NCBI GenBank assembly: GCA_039654915.1
Contig: CM077599.1
Location: 17,238,501 to 17,302,500, forward strand
From: Aquilaria yunnanensis
Taxonomy: Eukaryota > Streptophyta > Magnoliopsida > Malvales > Thymelaeaceae
DNA: 64,000 bases
Reading direction: 5' to 3'
Made by a program: the position numbers and the translations under genes
Part shown: positions 24,709-36,465 of the stretch, in pieces
Numbering within the stretch: the first letter of the stretch is position 1
Layout of the letters: every line of letters starts with the position of its first letter
The notes under the pieces: model-generated
The model's input: the letters and a program-made list of their open reading frames with translations, nothing else
Database searches by the model: none
What the model was told of the DNA's origin: nothing

Positions 24709-26280
24709 GTGGATATGTGGAACTTGAAAGTAGTACACAGAGGGAAGCAAAGGGAATTAGTCTGTGTAAGTTACAAAGGATGTGGAATGGATGGTCTTTT
24801 TACAGGGGTGAAAAGCAAAGAGTCGTGCGCAGCTTGTGTGGTCGCTACTCTTATAAACTTGTGCCTCTCTCCAACATATGGTGGTGGACAAGCTTTTCCA
24901 AGGCACTGTTGCCCAAGGTCATATATTACGAACCCAAATGCAAGTCATTGTGTTTGGTTCACACATAAGAATACAATATGATTCTTACCTAATTGGCTGA
25001 GTGTTTGGAGGAAAAGCTATAGCTAGTGTTATGTAATATTTATTTGATTGCTTAAATTGATGTATTGTGGATTAGAAACTTGTATTACTTTGTTGTATTT
25101 GCTGAATACAACTAATGAATATTGGAGAAGTAACATATAGTAATTGTGTTTCAATAATTGGTTCGTGATCACGCGTTGTGCTTAATATTCCCTCCATCTT
25201 AAATTAGTAGAAATGTTTGGATTTAATATGGAAATTATAGAGGGTGAGCGTAAGAGCAGTATTGTTTCAAAGAAAACAATTTTCATTACCATTTTGTTTA
25301 ACTAATTCTGCAAAAACATTAAAGTTTCTTTATATTTCTTTTCAAATCAACCAACTTAGTCGATTCCATAAAGATAAACTTTGCCACTATGAATGGTTTA
25401 TCACACTATTGCGAAAGAAGAAGAAAATTGGCTTAATAGGTTAAAGAAAAAAAATTTGTTTAATAGCTAGAATATGGGTAAAATCGTAATAATGAAAAAG
25501 TCCATCCCTTCCCCATCCTGTAATGAATGTATAGTAGTTTTATATTGTTTTAGTCAACATATATTATTTTTCTACTCTATTCTTTTCTCATTTTAAATAA
25601 TTTATTTTTTATTTTTACTTTTTTATCCAAAAAATGATGCAATTTGATGCCTAATACTATATTGACCTAATATTCACTTTAATAATATTTTTTATGAAGT
25701 AATTAATCTTTAAATAGTTTTCCTTACCTAGCCTAAAATTTTAATAAAAAATACTTATGATATGTAAATTTTACATTAAAATGCACTTTAGAATGCATCA
25801 ATTGGAAAAAATTTAAAAATTGTATAGAAGAATTTTATGTTTTTTTGAATTAATGCATTCCAAAATATATTTTTCAACTATGGCCTAATTTACAAAAACT
25901 ATAGTACAATTATTTTTTGAGTCATTTTAAAATAAACAATTGATATTCATATTATTCACATTCTCCATTCAATTATTTGCATTAGATTTTTAGTATTTTT
26001 TTCATTGCAAAGTTTAGAAAGGGTACTTTTTTATGACCTACTTGACTAGTTGTCAAATTTTTTAAGGCTTCAGTGTATTTAAGCTGTTAAAAAAGAGAGT
26101 CAAATCAATTAGTTGGACCAAAATGTAAGGAGTTGGAAAATTGGAGGAGTCTCCAAGTGAGTGCAAGTCATTTTTCAAGTGGTGCAAATACAATAGTTTG
26201 ATTGTTCAAATTTTACATTTAATTGAGAGATAATCATTCTACTTTTGAGGAATTTAATTAAAAAATCATGTAATATTTTA
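24709..26280. other. upstream region of PELPK pseudogene 2, then AT-rich intergenic DNA
   Basis: 24709-24870 includes a TTTATAAG box (minus strand, near 24849-24857) that could be the promoter of pseudogene 2. Plus-strand frames at 24684-24981 are unassigned and unlikely to be genes. A Stowaway-like start (TTCCCTCCATCTTAAATTAG) occurs near 25189 without a clear partner. Nothing else is seen. Confidence 0.45.
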
Positions 26281-27224
26281 GGCCTAAATACGCCTGTGGT
26301 CCCTTAAGTTTGGTAACTCGCACGAGTTAGTCCTTAAAGTGTGACTTATCGCGACTTAGTCTTTTAAGTTTGATAAATGTTGCGACTTAGTCCTTAATTG
26401 GATGGCAAGATGGATGGCATTAGTTAGCCCATTTGGACACGGTGGGAAGAATCGGGTTAGAATGTGGGTTACCAGAAACCATGGAACTTGAAAATTTTCT
26501 TTTGAGGCTAAATGTTCCCAAAGCTTTCTAGGCAGCACCGTTCCAAAAAATCACCAATGCATGACTTAATTCTGTAGTATTCATGTTATATAACAATAGC
26601 CTATAGTTTTATGTCTTAATTTTGCGTGGTTTGGTTCAATTATGATTTGAATCAAATTTGGGTTTTGAAAGTTGTTTATGAACCCTAACTTTAATTTTTG
26701 AAATTGAGTTTTGTGTGAATGAAATTGATAAAAGGGAATGATTCTTTGGTGTTCAACGGTCCTTGGAGAGTAAAACGCCTTTGTTTCCAATCGCCAATTG
26801 ATGGAGTATGTGCGCCAAGGAACGTCAGGGGTGAGATCGCGACAGTTGTGATTCTTGGAAAAGCCACTAGCAGAAGATGGCAGTTGTAAGTCGCGATGAT
26901 GGCACCAGTTCCCTCTTAGCCTTGCCGCCCCAAGCCAAAGGCGTCCTAGGGACGTTGCTGGTGGTAGGGAGTTACCTTGGAGACAAGCCGCTGCTGCATC
27001 GCAAAGATGAATAAAGAAAGGCATGACGAAGACCCGATCATTAACATTGTTTATGACATGTGACAACATGTGACTATTAAAAAGATTAAGGCACCTAGTA
27101 TTCCAAATTATAGGGCTAAGTCACAACTTTTATGAAACTTAAAGGAATAAGTTATAATAAGGCACACTTTAAGGCTAACTCGCGAGAGTCACCAAATTCA
27201 ATGGACCAGTGGCACATTTAGGAA
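26281..27224. mobile_element. non-autonomous Mutator-like element 2
   Basis: The left TIR begins GGCCTAAATACGCCTGTGG and continues with AACTCGCACGAGTTAGTCC. The right end carries the inverse (GGCTAACTCGCGAGAGTC, then GGACCAGTGGCACATTTAGG). The flanks AATATTTTA and GATATTTTT agree at 7 of 9 bases, as expected for a decayed 9-base duplication. The interior is more GC-rich, with a minus-strand open frame of 162 codons (26581-27069) that I do not recognise and that may be captured sequence. Confidence 0.72.
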
Positions 27225-27328
27225 GATATTTTTATGGCTTCTATTCTTTTGATCCAAATTAGTTAATATTTCTTGTACCATGTTTAAAGTGAAACAATTC
27301 ACAATTTGTGGTGGTTCAATTTATAATA

Positions 27329-28435
27329 GGTAAAAATTATGAAAAAATCACTAATGATTCCGGCTCAGCCCAATAATGTTTTTTTTTCCCAAATAAACCA
27401 CTAATGTTTCTAAGTTGGCTCAAATTAACCACTCCTGTAATGTCAACCGTTAAATCTGATGGAGTTTCAATATAAAATAACAAGTTTAGCCCCTATATTT
27501 TCTATTTTTGCTGCTAAGATCTCTAAAATTTGTAAATTTAACATTTCAGCCACCTTATCCAAATTCAAACAGAAAAATAAGAATGGACAATTTTTTTCCT
27601 TTTCTTCCATACTTGTGTACACCCATCCTCTACCTCATTGTTACCTTTGCTTTTTTACTCTAAGATACTCTTTTTCCCTCTCTCTTCCCCTCCCTGCTGA
27701 AACCCAAGGCTTGCCGTTTTGGAGGAGCAAATTCTTTAGAAATGGAAGCATAGGTTCAAGCCCAACCTAGAGTATATCCCTCACCGTCATAATTTTCTGG
27801 CATTATTTGCTTAAATATTAGTGATTTCTGCTTAGTTTCTGCCATTTGAATCGGGGCATTCTGGTTGCCTAATTCTAGAATTTCAAAACTGAATTTCCTG
27901 TCATCCAGGTGTGGGTTCAGGTAGTTAGCATAAACAAACGCAAGATCAATGTTGGACCCATCCGCTTTGATGGGATTGGACTCCGGTAAGGAGCTTATGC
28001 TCATCCTGGTGGAGCAAGGATAGTGGCCAAGTGTGTTACAATGAGGGTTGACGGACGCACCTTTGAAGAAGATGCCTCCATCATTAGGGAACCTCCAGAG
28101 CTTGCCACAGTGGTTCTTTTGCAGCAACCACTGATGGGAACATTGTATAGGGATCCATTTTTATTTTTTATTTTTATTTTCTTCATTTGAAGGGGAGAAG
28201 ATGGTTGAAATGTTAGATTCGCAAACTTCAGAGGTTTTAAGAGTAGAAGGAGAAAATTTAGGGACTAAACCTAGTATTTTACATTGAGATTCCCTTAGAT
28301 TTAATGATTAACGTTGCGAGAATTGCCTATTTGAGTCAATTCAGAAATGTTAATAGTTTATTTGGCAAAAAAAAAAATATTAGTGGGTGAATCGGTCTAA
28401 TGCGAAACATTAGTGGTTTATTTGTTATTTTTACC
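27329..28435. mobile_element. non-autonomous Mutator-like element 3
   Basis: About 130-bp TIRs: the left starts GGTAAAAATTATG with CAAATAAACCACTAATGTTTC, and the right is its inverse ending ATTTTTACC. The flanks TTTATAATA and GTTATAACA agree at 7 of 9 bases. The inner 27640-28200 segment has a minus-strand open frame of 123 codons (27756-28127) with no family I can name, possibly a captured exon. No transposase. Confidence 0.75.
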
Positions 28436-28439
28436 GTTA

Positions 28440-28944
28440 TAACATGATAGGTTAAGTGTTTATATCTGACATGGGATTGTCTTGTTAACTTGTTTGAGTA
28501 CATATTCTAAGTTTGTATGGTGTACATATACACGATTATGGTATCAAAGTCATATTGTAGTGGTTGAATGTATGGTGAGGAAATTTAAGTGTCTAAATCT
28601 AATAAGGGATTGCCTTTTCTACATATAGATAAACGTAGATGCATTTTATACAAAGTTAAACACCACGCAAATATAATTAGATAGTTTTTACATTGAATTA
28701 GACATCTCATACATTGGATATTTGACAATTACTTTTTATACTATGTGTAAAAATGTCTTTTATTATTATACATTTTAGGTCTGTATGGTATTCAAGTGTT
28801 GTAGTGTCAAAGTGTCTAATTATGGTAGTTAAATGTCTAGTGGGATAGATTATGTGTCTAAATTTGGTAAGAGAATGTAAAATTTATATGATATTGATGT
28901 CAAAGTGTTCGATTGTGGCAACGAATGTGTAGTATGATTGGTTT
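28440..28944. other. AT-rich DNA with TAAGTGTCTAAA-type repeats
   Basis: No gene. Several variants of AAGTGTCTAAA recur, the same word that is scattered over 8300-8700. Confidence 0.45.
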
Positions 28945-29306
28945 AGTGCTAATTTATTTTAACTTAGGTTAACTTAATTCAAAATATATATATTTTTATT
29001 TTTATATCTTTTTTATCTTAAACTAATTTTATTTAGAAACTAATATTATATAAATGTAATAATCCATTGAAAATATAATTTTTATAATCTTACTAATTTT
29101 TTTTTATAAATTTTTATTTTTTAGTAAAAATAAAAATTTATTAAAAAATGTAACAACATTATGAAAATTTATTTTTAAATGGATTATTAAATCTATATAA
29201 TATTAGCTTTCAAATGAAACTGGTTTCAAGTAAAAGAGATGTAAAAGAAAAAATATAAGCTATTTTAGATTAAGTTGACTTAAGTTAAAACAAATTGGCT
29301 TTTAGT
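28945..29306. mobile_element. foldback MITE (intact-looking copy)
   Basis: Almost the whole element is an imperfect inverted repeat: left TTTATTTTAACTTAGGTTAA and right TTAAGTTGACTTAAGTTAAA, with matching inner arms. It matches the split MITE at 13351-14790 and weakly that at 9637-9905. The family is unassigned. Confidence 0.65.
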
Positions 29307-29780
29307 GTTTATATTTGGTGAAATAATGTTTAAAACTAAATCTAGCAGTTGTCTAATTCTACAGACAATTGATTTAAAAATATGTAACAATATTAGTGTG
29401 TACAATTAATGAAGAAGTATCTAGAATAAATATTAAATTGTAAGTTGTCAAATTATCAATAACACTCCATTCATCCACATAAAATTACAAGTAAAAATTC
29501 AAACCATACATATTCCAAAGAAAAAAGTTGACAACAATGTTATGTTTTTATGGAAACTTGTTTAGTGTTTTTGTATATTATGTCTTCTTCATCTTTGATT
29601 AGATGAAAATTATTTGACATTAAAAATAAAAGATGATAATTGCCTTAGATTCCTTAAAAATATGAATAAAAATAAAGGAAAAAAAATACATATATGTATA
29701 TTGGGACCCAAAAACATTACAAAATAGTATTTATGAGTTTAAGAGGGAGAAGAGGGATGTTATATATATATATATATATA

Positions 29781-30270
29781 CACAGTATATTTCAACTGTT
29801 TTCCAAATTTTTCTGTTTCTCAATATGATCCAAATGTTTTAGAAACTTTGATGCTAACAGTCAAAACAAAAAATATGGATGTAGCAATGAATACAAAATC
29901 AATTTGTATAATTTATCGAGTCTATTATAAAGTTATTCTACAGTTGTAGATCCAAAAGCAAAAATTCGTTTAATTAAAGATGAAACAATTATTTTTAAAG
30001 AAAATTTTGAAAACACTTTTGTTCATACTCCTAAAAAGCTTAAATGGAATCAAATTTCAAAATCGGGGAAGTGAAATTTAGATAATATAATTTCCCATCA
30101 ACCCTTAAGAAACATGTCTCAAACTGCTTCTCCATTTGAACAAGTTGATGGATCACTAAGTGTTGATTTTTCAAATTATTTTCCTCAAACAAGATTCAGT
30201 CAATATGATAATGTTAGGCCATCAACTAGTAATTCTAGAAGAAGTATAGATATAGAATGATCAAGATTAT
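29781..30270 (+). pseudogene. pararetroviral movement-protein region, decayed
   Basis: Translated fragments (a NTKSICIIYRVYYK-like stretch, then a Ser/Asn/Arg-rich tail) resemble the C-terminal part of caulimovirid movement proteins, which line plasmodesmata for virus movement. The frame changes and contains stops; the N-terminal part is missing or unrecognisable. The assignment rests mainly on its position before the coat region. Confidence 0.5.
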
Positions 30271-31191
30271 TAAGAACCCCAAGTTTACAAAGAATTCCGG
30301 TTAATTATCCTAATCCAATCATTCCGACCATAAACACCCCTATAATAATACTAGACAGAATTACTATCCTCAAGAAACAGAATCCCAAAGAACTAAGCAT
30401 GTTCCAACTGATTTATTGCAAGTAGATTTTTTAGAAAATATACCCCAAGGAATATACAATATTCCAGAATCTTCAAATCATCAAAATAATAACCAAGATA
30501 ATAAAAATAAAAATAATTCTCCTTGTATGTCTTCAACTCCTTCTCAAATGGAATTTTATTTTGTTATAACCATGATTACTAGTTTTGAAATAGATAAAAA
30601 AGCTCTAAAACAAGATTATTTTGATACAAATAATAATACAAAAAGGGAATGATTTTTAAATAACTTTGAAAGCCTAGAACGAATACAAATTAGAAAATTT
30701 TGGTATGAAGAAATGAGAACTTTAATGGTAAATATTCCATTTTTTTACATGGTTCCCAATTTATTGTTCAAAGAAAAATATCAATTTTCCCTTTTTTAGA
30801 AATAAACCCAATAAGATAAATAACTAGGCTATGGATTACTCCAGATAAAAGAGAAATTATCTTTATTCATCCTCCAAATAAACCCGTTTTAATATCTACC
30901 CAGGATACTTGTGTTGTAGCAGCCTTTTTTAAACAAAGTATATTGACTATAGAAAAAGAACATGCCCAAAAGAGAGATATAAATAATCTTAAATGTCAAA
31001 ATACTTATACAAATCAAAGTTTAATAACAATTTCAGATCAATTAAACCGAGTAGAATAAAAAATCAATGATATGATCACAGTAAATTTAAAGGCAATTGT
31101 AAATCATGAAAACTTTACGGTTCAATATTTAAGCTTTATGGTAAAGTAACTAGATGAAATAGAAAAACAAATTAAAATTAACAAACCTCTT

Positions 31192-31192
31192 G

Positions 31193-31231
<39 letters not shown>
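31192..31231. repeat. (AAT)n microsatellite in the pararetroviral sequence
   Basis: A run of about 13 AAT units, coding for poly-Asn in one frame. It lies in the acidic/Asn-rich linker before the coat region and probably expanded after integration. Confidence 0.9.
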
Positions 31232-31232
<1 letters not shown>

Positions 31233-31379
31233 AAAACAAAATGATAATTTCAAAGTATATCAACCCCTATTCAAACCATATGAATTAGACAAAGATATAA
31301 AATTAGATACTACTGAACAAAAATTAATATAAGCCATTACAAGACAATTAACAAAACTAAAAATAAAAGAAGATCCTTC

Positions 31380-32330
31380 AACATCAAAATTTATAAATAT
31401 AATAACAAGTAATGATATAAATGTAATAAAAGAACAATTTCAAAATGAACCAAACCTTATTAAGAAAATAAAAAGAATAGAAACAAAAAGAATACAAGTA
31501 ACAAAAAATTATTATCCTCAACCATCACCACTAGATTTACAATATGAAGAACCTTATATCACTCAAGTAACCTATGATGGAAATGGAATTGTAGAATTGA
31601 ATATAGATGGTTGTACAGAATATCAAATAATCAACATATTACAAGAAATGACTATGTGTGCAACTGCTTATAAGTCATAAGGAAAAATAGATCCTCAAGC
31701 CTTTAAATTAATAATAGTTGGATTTGTAGGTCAATTAAAAGGATGGGGGGATCATGGATTGCATTAAAATATGAAAACTCAAGTACTAACTAGCACAAAA
31801 GAAGTAATCAAGCAAGAAAATGGTCAAAGAATAAGAACTAATATTCCATATGTTGTTAATACATTAGTATTAGGTATAATAAAAGAATTCATAGGTGATC
31901 CAAATCAACTTCAACGAAGAAATGCAAAATTGTTAACCAATCTAATATGTCCAAAGTTGCATGATTTTAGATGGTATAAAGATATGTTCTTAACAAAATT
32001 ATATTTAAGAGATGATTGTAATTCATCAATATGGAAAGAAATATTCATAGCTGGACTACCAAAATTATTTACAAAAAAGGTTAGAACGAGAATAAGAAAT
32101 GAACATAATCAAGATATACCATACAATAGCCTGACTTATGGACAATTAATAAGTTATATCAATCTAGAAGGATTAAACCTATGTAATGATATAAAGCTAA
32201 AAAGCAAAATTAAAAATGAATATGCACAAGGTAAAAAAGAATTAGAAAGCTTTTGTGCTCAATATGGTTATGAAAAAATAGTAGCTCCATCACCAAGACA
32301 GAAAAAGAAATTCAAATGAAATCCAAATAT
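31380..32330 (+). pseudogene. pararetroviral coat-protein region
   Basis: The longest intact part is 31771-32319 (182 codons). It holds landmarks of caulimovirid capsid proteins: a WYKDMFLTKLYLRDDC stretch, IFIAGLPKLF, a YGQLISYIN segment and a basic end (RQKKKFK) leading to the zinc knuckle. The upstream part, 31380-31770, is related but interrupted by stops. Coat proteins of this group package the DNA genome. No intact full-length frame is present. Confidence 0.72.
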
Positions 32331-32434
32331 GTATAAAAAAATAAAAATACAGAAGAGAAAATAATTACTTTAAAAATAATAAACTTTATAAAATAAAAAC
32401 AAATAAAAAATATTTTAAGAATAAAGTTCCAATT

Positions 32435-32475
32435 TGCTACAAATGCAAAAAAGTAGGACATTATAAAAATGAATG
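32435..32475 (+). other. CCHC zinc knuckle of the pararetroviral coat region
   Basis: CYKCKKVGHYKNEC, a perfect C-x2-C-x4-H-x4-C knuckle, the nucleic-acid-binding element at the end of the coat protein. It is followed by an acidic Ser/Asn/Glu-rich stretch (32480-32737) in the same frame as its last codons. Confidence 0.85.
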
Positions 32476-32809
32476 CAAGGTGAAAAATAAAATTAATAAT
32501 TTAGAGATATTTAAAGAATTAAAAGAGCAGATGATTAATTCATTATTATCAGAATCAGAAACCAAATCAAATTCAGAAAACTCAAATAATAATAATAATA
32601 GTTCTGAAGATTCAGAGTTTGAATTAAATGAAATATATAATACCTCAAAAAGTGAAGAAGATTCTGAATCAGAAACTTGTGGAATAGAAAAATGTCAATG
32701 TATTAATATGATCTCTTCAATGTATCAATTGTATTAAAGAAGGTTTAATACCAACTAAATATCATGAAAAAACTACTAAAAAATTACATTATGCAAATAG
32801 TTCAAAACT

Positions 32810-34560
32810 AAATGTCAAATACAAAATTAGCAACGTTAAAATATGTAATGCTGGAATATGCTTTAAAATGCCTTTTATTTTAATAAAAACTTTAAATACA
32901 AATATAGTCCTAGGAACTCCTTTTATTACATCTCTATATACTTTTCAAGTAACCCCTTTTGAAATCAAATCAAAAGTTTTAGGAAAAGAATTAGTATTTC
33001 CTTTCACCTTTCCAATCCAATAAAAAAGTATTAGGATACTACAGAACTCGTATGTTCAATCAATAAATATGATTCAGAGTGAAGAAAATCATTATAAATT
33101 TCTTAAACAAGAAATAAATTTTATGTATCTAGAAGAAAAATTAAAAGAACCAATTATTCAAGAAAATATTAAAAAAAATTGAAGAACAATTTTCACAAGA
33201 TATATGCACTCCTATTCTAAATGCCTTTTGGAATAAAAAGAAACATATAGTTAATCTTCCATACATAAAAAGGTTTGATGAAAAATTAATCCCAACAAAA
33301 TAAAAAACAATTCATATGAATGAAGGCTTAGAAAACTTATGTAAAAAAAAATAATTCAAAATTGGAAATTCCATGGTCTTGCTTTGCTTTTTATGTTATG
33401 AATGCCACTGAACTAGAATGAGGTGCTCCAAGATTAGTCATAAATTATAAACCACTAAATAGGGTTTTGGAATGGATAATATATCCTATACCTAATAAAA
33501 TAGATCTATTAAAAAAATTACATAGTGCAAAAATATTTTCAATATTTGATATAAAATTAGAATTTTGGCAAATCCAAATAAATGAAAAGGATCGATATAA
33601 AACTGGATTTAATGTTCCATTCGGACATTATGAATGAGAAGTAATGCCCTTTGGACTAAAAAATGCTCTATCAAAATTTCAAAATATTATGAATGATATA
33701 TTAAATCCTATTCAGAATTTTTCCATAGTTTATATTGATGATGTTTTAATCTATTCAGAATCTCAAATCAACATTTTTCTCACTTAGAAAAATTTTATAA
33801 TGTTATTAAAATTTCAAAATATTATGAATGATATATTAAATCCTATTCAGAATTTTTCCATAGTTTATATTGATGATGTTTTAATCTATTCAGAATCTCA
33901 AATCAACATTTTTCTCACTTAGAAAAAATTTATAATGTTATAAAAAACAATGGTCTTATAGTTTCACAACAAAAAATGAAGTTCTTTCAAACACAAATTC
34001 AATTTCTAGGACATAATATAAATTAACGAATGATTACCCCAATATCAAGATCATTAGAATTTGCATAAAAATTTCCGAATGAGATTAAAGATAGGAATCA
34101 ACTTCAAAGACTTTTAGGATGTTTAAACTATGTGCCCGATTTTTTCCAAGATATTAAAATTATTTGTAAACCACTGTATTAGAGATTAAAGAAAAAACCT
34201 CTGACATGGACAGAAGAACATACAAAAACAGTAAAAACAATAAAAGAAAAAATCAAGTTTCTCCCATACTTGAGTCTACCCAATGCCTTTTTAACAGTTG
34301 AAACATATGTGTCAGATATTGGTTATAGAAGAATACTTAAACAAAAACTTTTAAGAAATTCTCAAGAAAATTTAATAAGATTTCATTTAGGATTTTGGAA
34401 TAATGCTCAAACCAATTATTCCACAATTAAAAAGAAAATTATTTCAATCATTTCATGTATATTAAAATTTGAAGATGATTTATATATCAAACAATTTTTA
34501 GTAAGGATAGATTGTAAGTCTGCAAAAGAAGAATCAAAAGAGATTGCAAAATCTCCTACT
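32810..34560 (+). pseudogene. pararetroviral protease, reverse transcriptase and RNase H region
   Basis: A protease-like stretch (32820-33010) is followed by reverse transcriptase. RT landmarks include MPFGLKNA-like sequence and the catalytic box YIDDV, present twice (33731-33745 and 33866-33880) because a 135-base segment is tandemly duplicated. RNase H follows in 34270-34545, where an ETYVSDIGY-type start shows the expected first acidic residue region altered, and FLVRIDCKSAKE. Several stops and shifts interrupt the region; the protein cannot be made as one piece. After about 34545 the similarity ends abruptly. Confidence 0.72.
33673..33942 (+). repeat. 135-bp tandem duplication across the RT active-site box
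   Basis: Copy 1 (33673-33807) and copy 2 (33808-about 33942) both run from TTTCAAAATATTATGAATG through the YIDDV codons to CACTTAGAAAAA and differ at very few bases. The length is divisible by three, but each copy contains a stop, so this duplication belongs to the decayed state. Confidence 0.9.
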
Positions 34561-36310
34561 TTGATTAAAAAGACTACACCTGCATATTATACAAAGAGTA
34601 ATACTTTATCTATATTGATTATGGAACTTGAGTATTATAATACTCAGCATACATTGATTCAAAATAATTTTGATCAAATTATAAAAAAGGTTTTTCTTGA
34701 AGGGATGATATGTCATCCTAAGCATCATTTCAAAACTAGACATTTTTATGAGCAAATTTTAATTGATATTGATTCAGTTGAAATTACTCATAATATTGAT
34801 AAAAAGGATCCTTCAAAAATTTCATTCTGAAAGTATAGAATTTTAAAGGTTTTAAGTACAATTGACTTTCAACAACCCATTTAGTTATACAAAAAATTCT
34901 CAATCAAATCCAAACCACCATATTATACTTATGTTGATTATACTAAGCTTTGTATAATGCTTTGTATGTTCGCAACTATACACACTTATGGTTTTTCTAT
35001 TTCAATAAAAATTTGTCTCATAATTTTTCAAATTTGTTTTGGTTTTGGTGGGACTTATTTGGCTATGTCCTAGAAGCCTTGCCATAAGAAATCAAACTTG
35101 GTTTTAATGAATATCTACAAAAATACCCAGATTCAATAAAAAAAATATGATTGATTAATGAAATTTTTCATAACTTTCAATATTCCGTAGATTGTTTCAT
35201 GGACTTTTACTTTTGACAAGGATGATATTGGGACTTCCCAATTATCTCGAGAATTCAAAATTAAATGGTGGTATGGATTTCTATTGACTCAAACCAATCA
35301 AGAGACTGTCATTTAATAGCTCAAAAACAGACCCACTAATGCAATGATTCAAAATATACCCATGAGTACTGATCACATAAACTTTTTGACCAATAAGTCC
35401 AAGATCCAAGGATAGTTAGCATCAACATCTTCAAAATCTGAATATAATAAGCTAATTAAAGAATCAGCTTCTCAGTTTGACTCAAATTCATATCAAAATG
35501 ATGACATGTTATCAACCTCCTCAAAACCAAAAAAATGGTTTGTCTCAAAAGAAATTCAAGAAATTTTATTTTCCCAAAATTATTTCTAGCCACATAAAGA
35601 AAAGGATTCACAAATCATCTCTTTTGATCAAAAGATAGTCAAAGAGATAAAGAATTTTTTTTCCTATCCACTCAAAGGACGACAAAAGAGCTCAACTTCT
35701 TGCAATTCAATCCTATTGGGAACAGCAATATAAAAAAGGAATCAAGAGGACAAATCATATCCCTTAAAGATGAAGGCAAAGCCACTATAAATTCCTAAGA
35801 TGTTCATGATTCAAGACCAACTCTTATGGCTCCTAACAGGCTCACTCCTACAACAAAAGTTCTTATTGCAACAACTTGCCTTATGCTACTATTTCATCAT
35901 TATGACATGCGGAGACATTCTTGCTTTATATGTCATATGTTTTTTTCCATCCGGACAAGCATTAGGAGGTCACATAAGGCTTCACAGTTATGCAAACAAA
36001 AGAATCTAACAACAGACTAGGCAGCTTATCTAGTATGAAAGAAAGAAGAAGAAGAAGAAGAAAGACATCACTCATGACAACAAAAGGGACCTACCAATAC
36101 TGATCGATACCAATGGCCTCAATAATTCCAATCCTACAACTGTCATCAATAATAATTCTCAGAAAATTTCATCCCTAACTTCAACACAGACTTCAAATGC
36201 TTTCAAATTTGACTCCAAATCATCCGTTTGTAATGATAGACTCAAGCTTTTCTTTAGCTCTTTCTCTCTTGTAAAATCTCTTGTAAAGTTTGTGATCCAT
36301 ATATATATAT
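34546..36310 (+). pseudogene. unassigned 3' region and leader-like part of the pararetrovirus
   Basis: 34546-34830 stays open in one frame but does not continue the RNase H fold. 34860-35780 translates with frequent stops into hydrophobic then Ser/Gln-rich text that could be a decayed further viral reading frame. 36000-36300 is noncoding, with a (GAA)n tract at 36037-36063 and CT-rich runs, possibly the intergenic promoter/leader. I cannot assign functions. Confidence 0.45.
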
Positions 36311-36465
36311 ATATATTGAGACCTAAAAACATTATAAAATAGTATTTAGGAGTCTAAAAGAGAGAAGGGGGCTGTGAAAGTCTTAATATCCTATTACAGT
36401 ACCAAATGTATAAAGACCATAAAACTATTTTTAAAACTAGCATAATTATTTTTTGGTTAAATATA

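Larger units (their letters stand above)
29697..36376 (+). mobile_element. endogenous pararetrovirus (Caulimoviridae) remnant, about 6.6 kb
   Basis: Ordered remains on the plus strand read movement-protein region, coat-protein region, CCHC zinc knuckle, protease, reverse transcriptase, RNase H, a further unassigned region and a noncoding leader-like segment. That is caulimovirid, not LTR-retrotransposon, order. No integrase is seen. Many stops and frameshifts make it non-functional. Both ends carry a similar block of about 65 bases (29697-29760 and 36312-36376), and both lie beside (TA)n runs (29760-29780 and 36299-36316), a setting reported for other endogenous caulimovirids. The genus is uncertain; a petuvirus- or florendovirus-like lineage is possible. 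Confidence 0.8.

Noticed and set aside
31771..32319. Open frame as an intact host gene
   Set aside because: Its motifs are those of a pararetroviral coat protein and it is bounded by broken parts of the same virus.
35800..36020. Two overlapping frames with a C2H2-like SGQALGGHxR word
   Set aside because: QALGGH-type text recalls plant zinc fingers, but there is no full finger, the frames overlap and the sequence lies within the decayed viral block; too weak to call.
29697..36376. Pararetroviral block as an ordinary LTR retrotransposon
   Set aside because: The flanking repeats are too short for LTRs, there is no PBS beside them or integrase, and the part order (movement, coat, knuckle, RT) is caulimovirid.
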